DNA of 64,000 nt from Sphingopyxis sp. MSC1_008 (GCF_023197165.1 NZ_JALPRD010000001.1:62001-126000), one strand, 5' to 3'. Shown: positions 18,574-27,655, numbered from the stretch's first letter. Translations and numbers: made by a program. Notes: generated from the sequence alone by a model not told the origin.

Positions 18574-21057
18574 ATGCGCCGACAGGCAATGGGTATGGCG
18601 ACCGCGCTGCTGCTGGCAGGAACGGCAACCGCGACCGCACAAACCACGGAACCCGAAGCGGCCAAGGTCCATCCCGAACTATGGCCCGCGGCCAAAAGCC
18701 CCGCGGCGATCTCGGACCCCAAAACCGAAGCGCGGATCGACGCGCTGATCGGGAAAATGACGATCGAGCAAAAGGTCGGCCAGCTGATCCAGGGCGATAT
18801 CAGCACGATCACACCGAAGGATCTCGAAACCTATCCGCTCGGCTCGATCCTTGCCGGGGGCAACAGTGGCCCGAACGGCAATGAACGCTCGACCGCCGCC
18901 GACTGGGCGAAGCTGGTCGGCGATTTCCGCGCGGTGTCGCTCCGGCCCCAGGCGAATGGCGTTGCGATCCCGATCATCTTCGGCGTCGATGCCGTCCACG
19001 GTCACAACAATATCCCCGGCGCGACGTTGTTCCCGCACAATATCGGGCTCGGCGCCGCGCGCGATCCCGAGTTGATCCAGCGCATCGGCGCGGTGACCGC
19101 AGCCGAAATCGCGGGCAGCGGGATCGAGTGGACCTTCGCTCCGACGCTGGCGGTGCCGCAGGATCTGCGCTGGGGGCGGAGCTATGAAGGCTATGCGTCC
19201 GATCCCAAGCTGATCGCCGATTATGCGAAGGCGATGGTTATCGGCCTCCAAGGGCCACTGGTCGCGGGCAAGACGGTCGACGGCACGCATGTCGCGGCAA
19301 CCGCCAAGCATTTCCTCGCCGATGGCGGGACGTTCGAGGGCAAGGACCAGGGCGACGCGAAGGTCGAGGAGAAGGAACTGATCGCCAAGCATGCCATGGG
19401 TTATCCGGCGGCGATCGACGCCGGGGCGCTCACCGTGATGGCCAGTTTCTCGAGCTGGCAGGGCATCAAGCATCACGGTAACAAGGGGCTGCTGACCGAC
19501 GCGCTCAAGGACAAGATGGGCTTTGCCGGCTTCGTCGTTGGCGACTGGAACGGGCACGGGCAGGTTGCGGGATGCAGCGTCACCGATTGCGCCCAGTCGA
19601 TCAACGCCGGGCTCGACATGTTCATGGCGCCCGACAGCTGGAAGGGGCTGTACGAGAGCACGCTGAAACATGCGAAGGACGGCACGATTTCGGCCGCGCG
19701 GCTCGACGATGCGGTGCGGCGCATCCTCCGCGTGAAATACAAGCTCGGTCTGTTCCCCGAAGGCCATGTCGATCGCAGCACCGTCAAAGCCGTTGGCACG
19801 CCCGAGCATTTGGCGGTCGCGCGCGAAGCGGTCGCCAAATCGCTCGTCCTGCTCAAGAACAATGGCGGCGTCCTGCCGATCAAACCGGGCGCGCGCGTGC
19901 TCGTCACCGGCCCCGCGGCCGACAGCATGGCGATCCAGTCGGGCGGCTGGACGATCAGTTGGCAGGGCACCGACGTCACCCACGCCGACTTCCCCAATGG
20001 CCAGACGATCTGGGAGGCGCTGAACAAATCGGTGCGCGATGCGGGCGGTGTCGCGACCTTGTCCGACGGCGGCGTGTATAAGGAAAAGCCCGACGTTGCG
20101 ATCGTCGTGTTCGGCGAGGCGCCCTATGCCGAGTTCCAGGGCGATGTTGCGACGCTCGACTATCAGCCGACCGAGGCGACCGATCTTGCGACGCTCAAGA
20201 AGCTGAAGGCCGCGGGCATTCCCGTCGTCGCGCTGTTCCTGTCGGGGCGGCCGATGTTCACCAACCCCGAAATCAACGCCGCCGATGCGTTCGTCGCAGG
20301 CTGGCTGCCGGGCTCGCAAGGGGTTGGCGTCGCCGATGTGCTCGTCGCGGGCAAGGATGGAAAGACCCCGCGCGCTTTCACCGGGACGCTGCCCTTCGCC
20401 TGGCCCGCCGACGCGCGTTCGCCGGTCGAAAAGCCGCAGTTCGCGGTCGGCTATGGCCTGAAATATGGCGCAAACACGACGGTGCCGCAGCTTCCGGAAG
20501 AGCTGGGCGTCGACATCGCCGCGGCGCTGAACGTCGAAAATTTCTTCTCGGGCGGCCGCGCGCGCGCGCCTTGGGTGCTGACCGTGACCGACGCGGGCGG
20601 ATCGCGCCCGGTGGCATCGCCGCCGGTATCCAGCCCCGGCGGCCTGATCGCCGCGCGCTCGGTCGACGTGCGGGCGCAGGAGGACGGCAAATCCTTTGTC
20701 TGGACCGGCCCCGCCGCGCTGCACCTCAGCGGCCCCTATGCCGATCTGTCGCGCCAGCTCAATAACAGCTTCGCGCTGCGCGTCGACTGGCGGGTCGATG
20801 CGATCGGTAGCGCGCCGGTCAGCCTCGCGCTCGGCGGCAAGGCGTTCGACGTCTCGGCGGCGGTCAGGGCGGCGCCAAAGGGGCAGGTCTCGACGATCAA
20901 GGTGCCGCTCCGCTGCTTCGCCGATGCGGGCGCCAATCTGCGGCAGGTCGACTATGCCGTCTCGATCGCGAGCGACAAGGGCTTTGCCGCGACGCTGTTG
21001 AATACGAATGTCGAGGCGGTTGGGGAGAATCTGCCTTGCCCGCCGGCGGTGAAGTAA
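18574..21057 (+). CDS. Secreted GH3 family beta-glucosidase/glucan exohydrolase (ExoP-type)
   Basis: 827 residues from ATG 18574, which has GGGAGAG just upstream and gives a good signal peptide (cleavage near TATAQTTE). In-frame GTG 18532 and ATG 18562 lie upstream. GH3 enzymes release glucose from the non-reducing end. The N-terminal barrel shows GVDAVHGHNN (137-146), KHF (K245-H246) and the nucleophile Asp324 in GFVVGDWNGHG. The second alpha/beta domain includes SLVLLKNNGGVLPI, and a C-terminal beta-sandwich of about 170 residues matches the extra domain of ExoP-type marine 1,3/1,4-beta-glucanases. It would finish the breakdown begun by the GH16 enzyme. Confidence 0.93.
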   Translation: MRRQAMGMATALLLAGTATATAQTTEPEAAKVHPELWPAAKSPAAISDPKTEARIDALIGKMTIEQKVGQLIQGDISTITPKDLETYPLGSILAGGNSGPNGNERSTAADWAKLVGDFRAVSLRPQANGVAIPIIFGVDAVHGHNNIPGATLFPHNIGLGAARDPELIQRIGAVTAAEIAGSGIEWTFAPTLAVPQDLRWGRSYEGYASDPKLIADYAKAMVIGLQGPLVAGKTVDGTHVAATAKHFLADGGTFEGKDQGDAKVEEKELIAKHAMGYPAAIDAGALTVMASFSSWQGIKHHGNKGLLTDALKDKMGFAGFVVGDWNGHGQVAGCSVTDCAQSINAGLDMFMAPDSWKGLYESTLKHAKDGTISAARLDDAVRRILRVKYKLGLFPEGHVDRSTVKAVGTPEHLAVAREAVAKSLVLLKNNGGVLPIKPGARVLVTGPAADSMAIQSGGWTISWQGTDVTHADFPNGQTIWEALNKSVRDAGGVATLSDGGVYKEKPDVAIVVFGEAPYAEFQGDVATLDYQPTEATDLATLKKLKAAGIPVVALFLSGRPMFTNPEINAADAFVAGWLPGSQGVGVADVLVAGKDGKTPRAFTGTLPFAWPADARSPVEKPQFAVGYGLKYGANTTVPQLPEELGVDIAAALNVENFFSGGRARAPWVLTVTDAGGSRPVASPPVSSPGGLIAARSVDVRAQEDGKSFVWTGPAALHLSGPYADLSRQLNNSFALRVDWRVDAIGSAPVSLALGGKAFDVSAAVRAAPKGQVSTIKVPLRCFADAGANLRQVDYAVSIASDKGFAATLLNTNVEAVGENLPCPPAVK

Positions 21058-21080
21058 CCAAACCCGCAAACGGGTTGGTT
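21056..21080. other. Intergenic hairpin between GH3 and sugar transporter genes
   Basis: AACCAAACCCG pairs with CGGGTTGGTT (one bulged A) around a CAAA loop, overlapping the end of the GH3 stop codon. It is followed by A6 rather than T, so it is not a standard terminator on either strand. It could act as an mRNA processing or stability element. Confidence 0.5.
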
Positions 21081-21100
21081 AAAAAATGGGGAGAGAGCAG

Positions 21101-22405
21101 ATGGCATTGGTGCCCAACGTTCCGACGAATGCGGACCCGGACATAGCCCAAGAGGCGGGCAAGCGCGGCGGCAGCACACAGGTGGTGCTGATCCTCGCCT
21201 TTGCGGTGTTTTTCCTGCTCGGTGGAGTGACGAACATCAACGACCTGCTGGTCGGCAAGTTCAAGCCGATGTTCCACCTGACGCATGCGCAGGCGAACCT
21301 GGTGCAGATGGCGTTTTTCATCGCCTATGGCGCCTTTTCGATCCCCGCCGGCATCATCATGTCGAAGCTCGGCTATATCCGCACCTTCGTGCTCGGGTTC
21401 GTCATCGTGGCGGCGGCGGCGTTCCTCTTCATCCCGGCTTCGGCCGCGGCATCCTACCCCGGCTTCCTCGCGGCGCTCTTTTGCATCGGGGCCGGGATCA
21501 CGGTTCTGCAGGTCGCGATGAATCCGGTGATCACGACGCTGGGGCCGGTCGAAACCTCCCACAGCCGGTTGACCTTTGCGCAGGCGTTCAATTCGATCGG
21601 GGTGTTCCTGATGGTCTATGGCGGCGCGACCTTCCTGCTTGGCGATGAACAGCCGATCGACGCCGAGACCGCGAGCGAGGCCCAGATTCAGGCCTATCGC
21701 GTCGCCGAGGGGGCGTCGATCGGCACCGCCTATATGTGGCTCGGGGTGCTCATGCTGATAATTGCGGCGGTGTTCTGGATGTATCGGTCAGCGATCGACC
21801 ACGCCAAGACCGACGATGTGAAGCTGGAGGGCACGTGGGGCCTCTTGACCCACAACCGCCGCGTCCAGTTCGGTGCGCTGTGCATCTTCGTCTATGTCGG
21901 CGCCGAAGTGGCGATCGGCTCGAACCTCATGGCCTATCTTGCCGAACCGAGCGTGATGGGGCTGGGGCTCCAGGCCGCGGGCAAGCTGGTGGCGATATAC
22001 TGGCTGGGCGCTCTTGTCGGCCGGTTTCTCGGCGGTTTCATCCTGCGACTGGCCAAGCCGGGACGCGTGCTCGCGACCTTTGCGGCGGGCGCGATTTCGC
22101 TGATCATCCTGTCGGCTGTGACGACGGGAGCGCTGTCGGGTTGGGCGCTGATTCTGGTCGGCTTCTGCAATTCGCTGATGTTCCCGACGATCTTCAGCCT
22201 CGCGACCGAGGGGCTCGGCGAACGGACGCCGCAGGGATCGGGCATCATGTGCACCGCGATCATCGGCGGCGCGATCGTCCCGTTCCTGTTCGGCACGGTG
22301 GCCGACCTCAGCGGCGACATCCGGCTTGCGCTGGCGGTGCCGCTGATTTGCTATGCGATCATCGCGAGTTTCGGGCTGTGGGCGGCGCGTCCGGCGACCG
22401 CGTAA
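21101..22405 (+). CDS. Sugar MFS transporter, FucP/GlcP type
   Basis: 434 residues from ATG 21101, preceded by GGGGAGAG; ATG 21086 is in frame but lacks a ribosome site. Twelve transmembrane segments. The first loop motif NDLLVGKFKPMFHLTHAQANLVQ and AFFIAYGAFSIPAG are characteristic of the fucose/glucose/galactose H+ symporter family, and SNLMAYLAEP also fits. Sequence alone cannot separate glucose from galactose or fucose; the beta-glucan context favours glucose. It follows GH3 after 43 nt and is probably cotranscribed with it. Confidence 0.9.
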   Translation: MALVPNVPTNADPDIAQEAGKRGGSTQVVLILAFAVFFLLGGVTNINDLLVGKFKPMFHLTHAQANLVQMAFFIAYGAFSIPAGIIMSKLGYIRTFVLGFVIVAAAAFLFIPASAAASYPGFLAALFCIGAGITVLQVAMNPVITTLGPVETSHSRLTFAQAFNSIGVFLMVYGGATFLLGDEQPIDAETASEAQIQAYRVAEGASIGTAYMWLGVLMLIIAAVFWMYRSAIDHAKTDDVKLEGTWGLLTHNRRVQFGALCIFVYVGAEVAIGSNLMAYLAEPSVMGLGLQAAGKLVAIYWLGALVGRFLGGFILRLAKPGRVLATFAAGAISLIILSAVTTGALSGWALILVGFCNSLMFPTIFSLATEGLGERTPQGSGIMCTAIIGGAIVPFLFGTVADLSGDIRLALAVPLICYAIIASFGLWAARPATA

Positions 22406-22429
22406 CGGTCGAGCGATGCCGTGTGACGA

Positions 22430-22473
22430 ATAAAACCGCGGGCGATCGCGCGCTGGTGCGCGATCGCCCGCGG
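22430..22473 (-). terminator. Strong rho-independent terminator for the GGDEF gene
   Basis: A perfect 16-bp stem, CCGCGGGCGATCGCGC (22436-22451) with its complement at 22458-22473, and a 6-nt loop. Read on the minus strand it is followed by TTTTATT, as expected for a terminator of the leftward gene ending at 22505. The stem may also stop the convergent transporter transcript. Confidence 0.85.
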
Positions 22474-22504
22474 CCTCCCGCCCCCTCGCGGGAATTCTTG
22501 AAAT

Positions 22505-23626
22505 TCAGGCCGGATCGGCGATTTCGATCCGGTTTCGTCCGGCCGCCTTGGCCTTGTAGAGGGCAGCGTCGGCGGCCTTGAGCGCGGCGCGCGTGTCGCC
22601 ATAGCCAAAGACGTCGGCGACCCCACCCGAGAAGGTGATCTGGCCGAAGGGTTCGTCGGTTTTGCGGTTGATCAGGCGCCGGTCGGCGAGCGCCTCGCGC
22701 GCATCGTCCAGCTTTTCGGCCGCCTGCGACGGGGTCAGGCCGCGGAACAGCATGACGAATTCTTCGCCGCCGTGGCGCGCGACATGGCAATGATCGTTCG
22801 AAATCCGCGCCAGCGTGTCGGCGATCGCCTTGATCACGCGGTCGCCCGCCTCGTGGCCGTGGATATCATTGACCTTCTTGAATTCATCGATGTCGCAAAA
22901 GGCGATGCTCAGCGGTTCGACCGCGGCGCGCGCTTCCTTATAATGCCGGTCGAGCAAAACCTCGAACGCCCGGCGATTGGGCAGGCCGGTCAGATAGTCG
23001 AGCTCGGCGTCACGCTTGGCGCGATCGAGACTGCGGCGCAGCGCCTTCGCCTCGTCCTCGCTCTTGCGCATGTCGTCCTCGGCCTTGCGCGTGCGGTCGA
23101 GCATGACCCTGGCGAGGTCGGCGAGATTCGAGACGATACGCCCGGTTTTCTGCAATTGTTCAAGGTCGATGACGTGCTGTTCGAGTTCGGTACCATAGTC
23201 GCTGGTGACCGTGCGGGCTTCTTTGGTGTTCGCGTGAAAGGATTCGAGATTGGTTTCGAGCCGGGTCATCAGGCGGTCGAGATCGGCGCGGTCGGGCAGG
23301 CCGATGTCCTGTTCGCCAAGCTCGTCGAGCCAGTTCTGATTGATACCGGCCGCTGATTGCGCCTGCGCGATCACCTGCCGCGCGAGCCGGGGATTGCGGC
23401 CCGAAAAGGCGCTATGCGCGAGCAGCAGATTGGCGGGCGACACGTCGAGGTCATTGTCGACGAGGAAGGAGGTGATCGATGCGGCGAGTTCGTATCGCGC
23501 CTGCCGCGCAAGGTCGAACGGGGGCGCATGGCCGCCTTCGGGGGGAGCGCCGCGCGATTGGCGAAGCCCCAGCCAACCCAGGAACCGTCCTACCGGTTCG
23601 TTCGATTGTGTCGCTTTGGTGGTCAT
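22505..23626 (-). CDS. GGDEF domain protein (probable diguanylate cyclase)
   Basis: 373 residues from ATG at 23626; a TTG 9 codons upstream is possible. The C-terminal GGDEF domain spans about 205-370: DYLTGLPNRRAFE, FCDIDEFKKVND with metal-binding Asp, and the active-site loop GGEEF at 286-290, so c-di-GMP synthesis is expected. The residues before the loop (NDHCHVAR) lack the RxxD inhibitory site, so product feedback is unlikely. The N-terminal 200 residues are helical and unassigned, with a coiled-coil-like stretch (about 145-205) rich in Glu, Lys and Arg that may transmit a signal. No transmembrane segment is seen. It stands alone, convergent to the glucan locus. Confidence 0.9.
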   Translation of the reverse strand: MTTKATQSNEPVGRFLGWLGLRQSRGAPPEGGHAPPFDLARQARYELAASITSFLVDNDLDVSPANLLLAHSAFSGRNPRLARQVIAQAQSAAGINQNWLDELGEQDIGLPDRADLDRLMTRLETNLESFHANTKEARTVTSDYGTELEQHVIDLEQLQKTGRIVSNLADLARVMLDRTRKAEDDMRKSEDEAKALRRSLDRAKRDAELDYLTGLPNRRAFEVLLDRHYKEARAAVEPLSIAFCDIDEFKKVNDIHGHEAGDRVIKAIADTLARISNDHCHVARHGGEEFVMLFRGLTPSQAAEKLDDAREALADRRLINRKTDEPFGQITFSGGVADVFGYGDTRAALKAADAALYKAKAAGRNRIEIADPA

Positions 23627-23769
23627 GCGATGTTTAACGAGCGCGAAGGACAAGATTTAAGGTCGATTGATGCCCGGGAAGGCATATTTTCGGGCGGATT
23701 TGATCCGGTTCGGAGCGAGCGGCTCAACCCAACCGGCAAATCAGGGGCTTAACCGAAAGCCCCGCATGA

Positions 23770-24027
23770 ACGATTGCGCGGACGGGGCGTTCTCTGGCAC
23801 TGAGCATCTGCGTTCGACCAGATGCTGCCGCCGCTCCCGCGCCAGTGGACGCGGGCGAGGGCGAACGGCGGTCGCTGATCGACCTGCTCGGCCCGACACC
23901 GGTCGCGGTCGACGAGCTGGTGCGCCAGTCGGGGCAGGACGCCGCGACAGTCCAGCTCGTCCTGCTCGAACTCGAGCTTGCGGGGCGCGTCGAGCGCCAT
24001 GCCGGAGCGAAGATTTCGCTCATGTGA
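23770..24027 (+). pseudogene. dprA: Remnant of dprA: C-terminal winged-helix domain only
   Basis: An open stretch between stops encodes an Ala/Pro-rich linker followed by SLIDLLGPTPVAVDELVRQ and LVLLELELAGRVERH, the C-terminal winged-helix domain typical of alphaproteobacterial DprA (RecA loader for transformation). The expected Rossmann domain of about 300 residues is absent; the frame is closed by TGA at 23767 and nothing DprA-like was found in the 140 nt upstream. In sphingomonads dprA commonly sits directly before topA, so the location fits a decayed gene in place. A GTG at 23845 could still start a 60-residue peptide. The surrounding non-coding sequence from 23627 holds one small GGGGCTT/AAGCCCC hairpin (23744-23763). 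Confidence 0.72.
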
Positions 24028-24184
24028 CCGGCGATCGGGAAATCATCTGTAGCGACGGCAGGCAGGACGCGGGCAAATGCATCCTGCCCCCGCATCGGGC
24101 GGGTGCGAGGCCAAATCCTTCTTGACGGGATAGCGAGGCACCAGCCACCCTTGCGCGCCTGAGAACGGGGCCGGGGAAATAAAA

Positions 24185-24850
24185 TTGCAATTCGATGCCA
24201 GCTTGGTCGCGCCGGTGGCGCGCGATACATTTGTCCACATCAAAGCGAATTGGCGGACGTTCGCGCTGATTTTTCTGGCGTCGACGACGGCGGGCGTTGG
24301 GATGGACCTCAGTCCAGCGCTCGGCGAAGCCGCGCTCCTCTACGTTTTCGCTTTCATGTTCTTCAACCTCTTCTTGCAAGCCTCCATCATCATCGCGGTT
24401 TTGAACAGCGGCGGGCAGATCGTTCCATCACGGAAATGGCGGATCGCTTCGCTGTTCGGCGTCGGGCTGGTGACCGGGCTCGGGATTGCGTTCGGACTGC
24501 TGGTGCTGGTCCTCCCCGGGATATTTTTCGCTGGCCGCTGGTTTCTCGCCGCCCCGGCGCTTTTCGCCGAAGATATATCGGTGTCCGAAGCAATCCAGGC
24601 GAGTTGGGATGCGACCGAGCAGCATTGGCTGGCGTGCTCGATCATCGCCTTGGCGATCTTCCTGTGCCAGGGGGTGCCGCTTGTCGCCGGCATGTATCTC
24701 GTCCCGGAGGGCGACATCACGCGCATCGGAACGCTGTTGGTCACAAATGCATTGTCGCAGGCCGCGTGGGTCTTTGGTATCGCCGCCGCCGCTACCATGT
24801 ATCTGACCATCGGTCGCCGCACGACCCGCAGCGCCGAAATTTTCGGTTGA
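24185..24850 (+). CDS. Polytopic membrane protein, GPDPase-membrane-domain-like
   Basis: 221 residues from a TTG start with GGGGA about 7 nt upstream. Six hydrophobic segments. The central segment VLPGIFFAGRWFLAAPALF followed by ISVSEAIQASWDATEQHW resembles the conserved core of YciC/GPDPase membrane-domain and DUF975-like proteins, whose function is poorly known. No catalytic residues are evident. It separates the dprA remnant from topA, breaking an otherwise common dprA-topA order. Product name is deliberately general. Confidence 0.72.
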   Translation: MQFDASLVAPVARDTFVHIKANWRTFALIFLASTTAGVGMDLSPALGEAALLYVFAFMFFNLFLQASIIIAVLNSGGQIVPSRKWRIASLFGVGLVTGLGIAFGLLVLVLPGIFFAGRWFLAAPALFAEDISVSEAIQASWDATEQHWLACSIIALAIFLCQGVPLVAGMYLVPEGDITRIGTLLVTNALSQAAWVFGIAAAATMYLTIGRRTTRSAEIFG

Positions 24851-24917
24851 CGCGGCGCCCGTCGGCGCCACCCTCACGCGTACGTACGTAAGGCACAGTC
24901 AGAACTAAAGGTTTTTC

Positions 24918-27479
24918 ATGCAATTGGTAATTGTGGAATCGCCCGCCAAGGCGAAGACGATCGAGAAATATCTGGGGCGCGATTTCAAGGTACTGGCGTC
25001 CTATGGCCATGTCCGCGACCTGCCGCCCAAGGACGGGTCGGTCGATCCCGACGACGGCTTTGCGATGCAGTGGCAACTGTATCCTGACAAGACGAAGCGG
25101 ATGAAGGAAATCCAGGACGCGGCGAAAACCGCCGACCGATTGATTCTCGCGACTGACCCTGATCGCGAGGGCGAAGCGATCAGCTGGCATGTGCAGGAAT
25201 TGCTGCGCAGCAAAAAGGCGCTCCCCGCCGAGGTCGACCGCGTTACTTTCAACGCGATCACCAAGGATGCGGTGCTCACCGCGATGGCGCAGCCGCGCGC
25301 GCTCGACGACGACCTGATCGACGCGTATCGCGCCCGCCGCGCGCTCGATTATCTCGTCGGCTTCACTCTGTCGCCGGTGCTGTGGCGCAAGCTACCCGGC
25401 GCCAAGTCGGCGGGCCGCGTGCAGTCGGTGACGCTGCGCATGATCGTCGAACGCGAGCGCGAAATCGAAGCATTTGTTGCGCAGCAATATTGGTCGATCA
25501 CCGGCCTGTTCGAAATGTCGGGCACGCCGTTCAAGGCGCGTCTTGCGCAGTGGCGCGGCGACAAGATCGAGCGGCTGTCGATCACCAGCGAAGCCGATGC
25601 GCGCGCCGCCGAAGCCGATGTGAAGGCGGGGCATTTCACGGTCGATGCGGTCGAGACCAAGCCGCTGACGCGCAATCCGCCGCCGCCCTTCACGACGTCG
25701 ACCTTGCAACAGGAAGCCGCACGCAAGCTGGGTTTTTCCGCCAGCCATACGATGCGGGTCGCGCAGGGACTCTATGAGGACGGTGCGATCACCTATATGC
25801 GAACCGACGGGGTTCAGATGGACGGCGCCGCGATCAGCGCGGCGCGCGCGGCGATCGCGAACCGCTATGACGGCGGCTACGTCCCCGACAAGCCGCGCCT
25901 CTATCAGACCAAGGCGAAAAATGCCCAGGAGGCCCACGAAGCGATCCGTCCGACCGACTTTTCAAAGGACAAGGCGGGCAGCGGCGATCATGCGCGGCTT
26001 TACGAACTGATCTGGAAGCGCGCGATGGCGAGCCAGATGGCCTCGGCACGGTTGGAGCGGACGAGCATCGACCTGGCCGACGGCACCGGAAAAACGATGA
26101 TGCGCGCCACCGGGCAGGTCATCAAATTCCCCGGTTTTCTCGCACTGTATGACGAAGGCCGCGATGACAGCAGCGACGATGATGACGCACGTTTGCTGCC
26201 CGCGATGGCCAAGGGCGATGCACCCGCAAAGACGGGGGTCGAGGTCGAAAGCCACGAAACCCAGCCGCCACCGCGCTATTCCGAAGCCAGCATGGTCAAG
26301 AAGATGGAAGAGCTGGGGATTGGGCGCCCGTCGACATGGGCGGCGATCCTGCAGGTTCTGAAGGATCGCGCCTATGTGACGGTCGAGAAGAATCGCTTCA
26401 TTCCGGAAGAAAGCGGGCGGTTGCTGACGGCGTTCCTCGAACGCTTTTTTGCGCGCTATGTCGAATATGACTACACGGCGGGCCTCGAGGAAGAGCTCGA
26501 CGACGTCTCGGGTGGCCGCGCGCAGTGGCAGGCGGTGCTCGAACGTTTCTGGCGCGACTTCAAGCCGCGCACTGGCGAGGTGATGGAGCAGAAGCCGTCG
26601 GAGATCACCGCGGCGCTCGACGAATTCCTCGGCCCCTATCTCTTTCCCGACAAGGGCGACGGCAGCGACCCGCGCATCTGCCCCAATTGCGGGACCGGCA
26701 AGCTGGCGCTTCGCGGCGGCAAGTTCGGGCCGTTCATCGCGTGCAGCAATTATCCCGACTGCAAGTTCACGCGGAAATTCGCGCAACCGGGCGGCAGCGA
26801 CGGTGCGGATACCGGACCCGAGACGATGGGCACCGACCCCGAATCCGGGCTGGAAGTGACGAAGCGTAATGGGCGTTTCGGGCCTTACATCCAGCTTGGC
26901 GATGGCAAGGAGGCAAAGCGGTCGTCTATCCCGAAGGATATCCCGGGCGAGGATTTCGACCTCGACTATGCGCTGCGGCTGCTGAGCCTGCCGCGCGAGG
27001 TCGGGACGCATCCCGAAAGCGGCAATGTCATCATGGCAGGGCTCGGGCGTTACGGCCCCTATCTGCTCCACGATGGCAAATATGCGAAGCTGACGGGGAC
27101 CGCCGAAATCTTCGACATCGGCATGAACGCCGCGGTCGTGCGCATCGCCGAAGCCGCGGCGGGCGGCGGGCGCGGGCGCACCAAGGCCGAGCCGCTCAAC
27201 ACCTTTGGCCCGCACCCGACGAGCGGCGGCGAGATGAAGCTGATGGAAGGACGCTTCGGCCCCTATGTCACCGACGGCACGACCAATGCGACGCTGCCCA
27301 AGAGCGCCGATCCCGCGACCTTGACGCTCGAAGAGGCGATCGCGCTGATCGACGCGCGCGCGGCAAAGGGACCGGCGAAGGGCAAGAAGAAGGCGGCGCC
27401 GAAGAAGGCCGCAGCGAAGAAGGCGCCGGCCAAGAAAACAACCGCCAAGAAAGCTCCGGCGAAAAAGGCAGCCGAGTAG
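24918..27479 (+). CDS. topA: DNA topoisomerase I
   Basis: Type IA topoisomerase that relaxes negative supercoils. 853 residues. Toprim domain: Glu7 in VIVESPAKAKT and DPDREGE at 80-86 with the metal-binding Asp residues. Active-site Tyr293 is in GAITYMRTDGVQ. A C-terminal four-Cys zinc ribbon (CPNCGTGK..CSNYPDCKF) and further ribbon-like repeats (GRFGPYIQLG, GRYGPYLLHD, GRFGPYVTDG) follow. The tail is a Lys/Ala-rich AKK repeat of about 35 residues, common in alphaproteobacterial TopA and probably DNA-binding. AAAGG lies 7 nt before the ATG. Confidence 0.97.
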   Translation: MQLVIVESPAKAKTIEKYLGRDFKVLASYGHVRDLPPKDGSVDPDDGFAMQWQLYPDKTKRMKEIQDAAKTADRLILATDPDREGEAISWHVQELLRSKKALPAEVDRVTFNAITKDAVLTAMAQPRALDDDLIDAYRARRALDYLVGFTLSPVLWRKLPGAKSAGRVQSVTLRMIVEREREIEAFVAQQYWSITGLFEMSGTPFKARLAQWRGDKIERLSITSEADARAAEADVKAGHFTVDAVETKPLTRNPPPPFTTSTLQQEAARKLGFSASHTMRVAQGLYEDGAITYMRTDGVQMDGAAISAARAAIANRYDGGYVPDKPRLYQTKAKNAQEAHEAIRPTDFSKDKAGSGDHARLYELIWKRAMASQMASARLERTSIDLADGTGKTMMRATGQVIKFPGFLALYDEGRDDSSDDDDARLLPAMAKGDAPAKTGVEVESHETQPPPRYSEASMVKKMEELGIGRPSTWAAILQVLKDRAYVTVEKNRFIPEESGRLLTAFLERFFARYVEYDYTAGLEEELDDVSGGRAQWQAVLERFWRDFKPRTGEVMEQKPSEITAALDEFLGPYLFPDKGDGSDPRICPNCGTGKLALRGGKFGPFIACSNYPDCKFTRKFAQPGGSDGADTGPETMGTDPESGLEVTKRNGRFGPYIQLGDGKEAKRSSIPKDIPGEDFDLDYALRLLSLPREVGTHPESGNVIMAGLGRYGPYLLHDGKYAKLTGTAEIFDIGMNAAVVRIAEAAAGGGRGRTKAEPLNTFGPHPTSGGEMKLMEGRFGPYVTDGTTNATLPKSADPATLTLEEAIALIDARAAKGPAKGKKKAAPKKAAAKKAPAKKTTAKKAPAKKAAE

Positions 27480-27507
27480 CAACGGCTGAAAGCTGCTCCT
27501 ACCTATC

Positions 27508-27580
27508 TCGTCATTCCCGCGAAAGCGGGAACCCAGTTGCAACGGTTGCTCGCTGGGTTCCCGCTTTCGGGGAATGACGA
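27508..27580. repeat. Palindromic intergenic repeat, ATTCCCGCGAAAGCGGGAA family (copy 1)
   Basis: Two arms, TCGTCATTCCCGCGAAAGCG and its near-exact complement ending GGGGAATGACGA, form a stem of about 28 bp broken by one indel around a 16-nt loop. It starts 28 nt after the topA stop. The same family occurs at 63390-63460. Confidence 0.85.
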
Positions 27581-27655
27581 AATTTGGTGAGGTTAACGGT
27601 CGGCGTTCCCGACGCGCCAAACGCATGATAGGATGGCGCAACCGGAGACATGTCT

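Noticed and set aside
18679..21069. 796-codon minus-strand frame opposite the GH3 gene
   Set aside because: Composition is antisense-like and no domain is seen; the GH3 reading is unambiguous.
7416..22405. The glucan locus as a horizontally acquired island
   Set aside because: No integrase, tRNA, direct repeats or visible composition change at its edges; base usage looks like the neighbours.
24854..24890. GGCGCC-CGTC-GGCGCC hairpin and the ACGCGTACGTACGTA run before topA
   Set aside because: A short self-complementary repeat without a T run; could be a weak terminator or promoter feature but nothing specific supports either.
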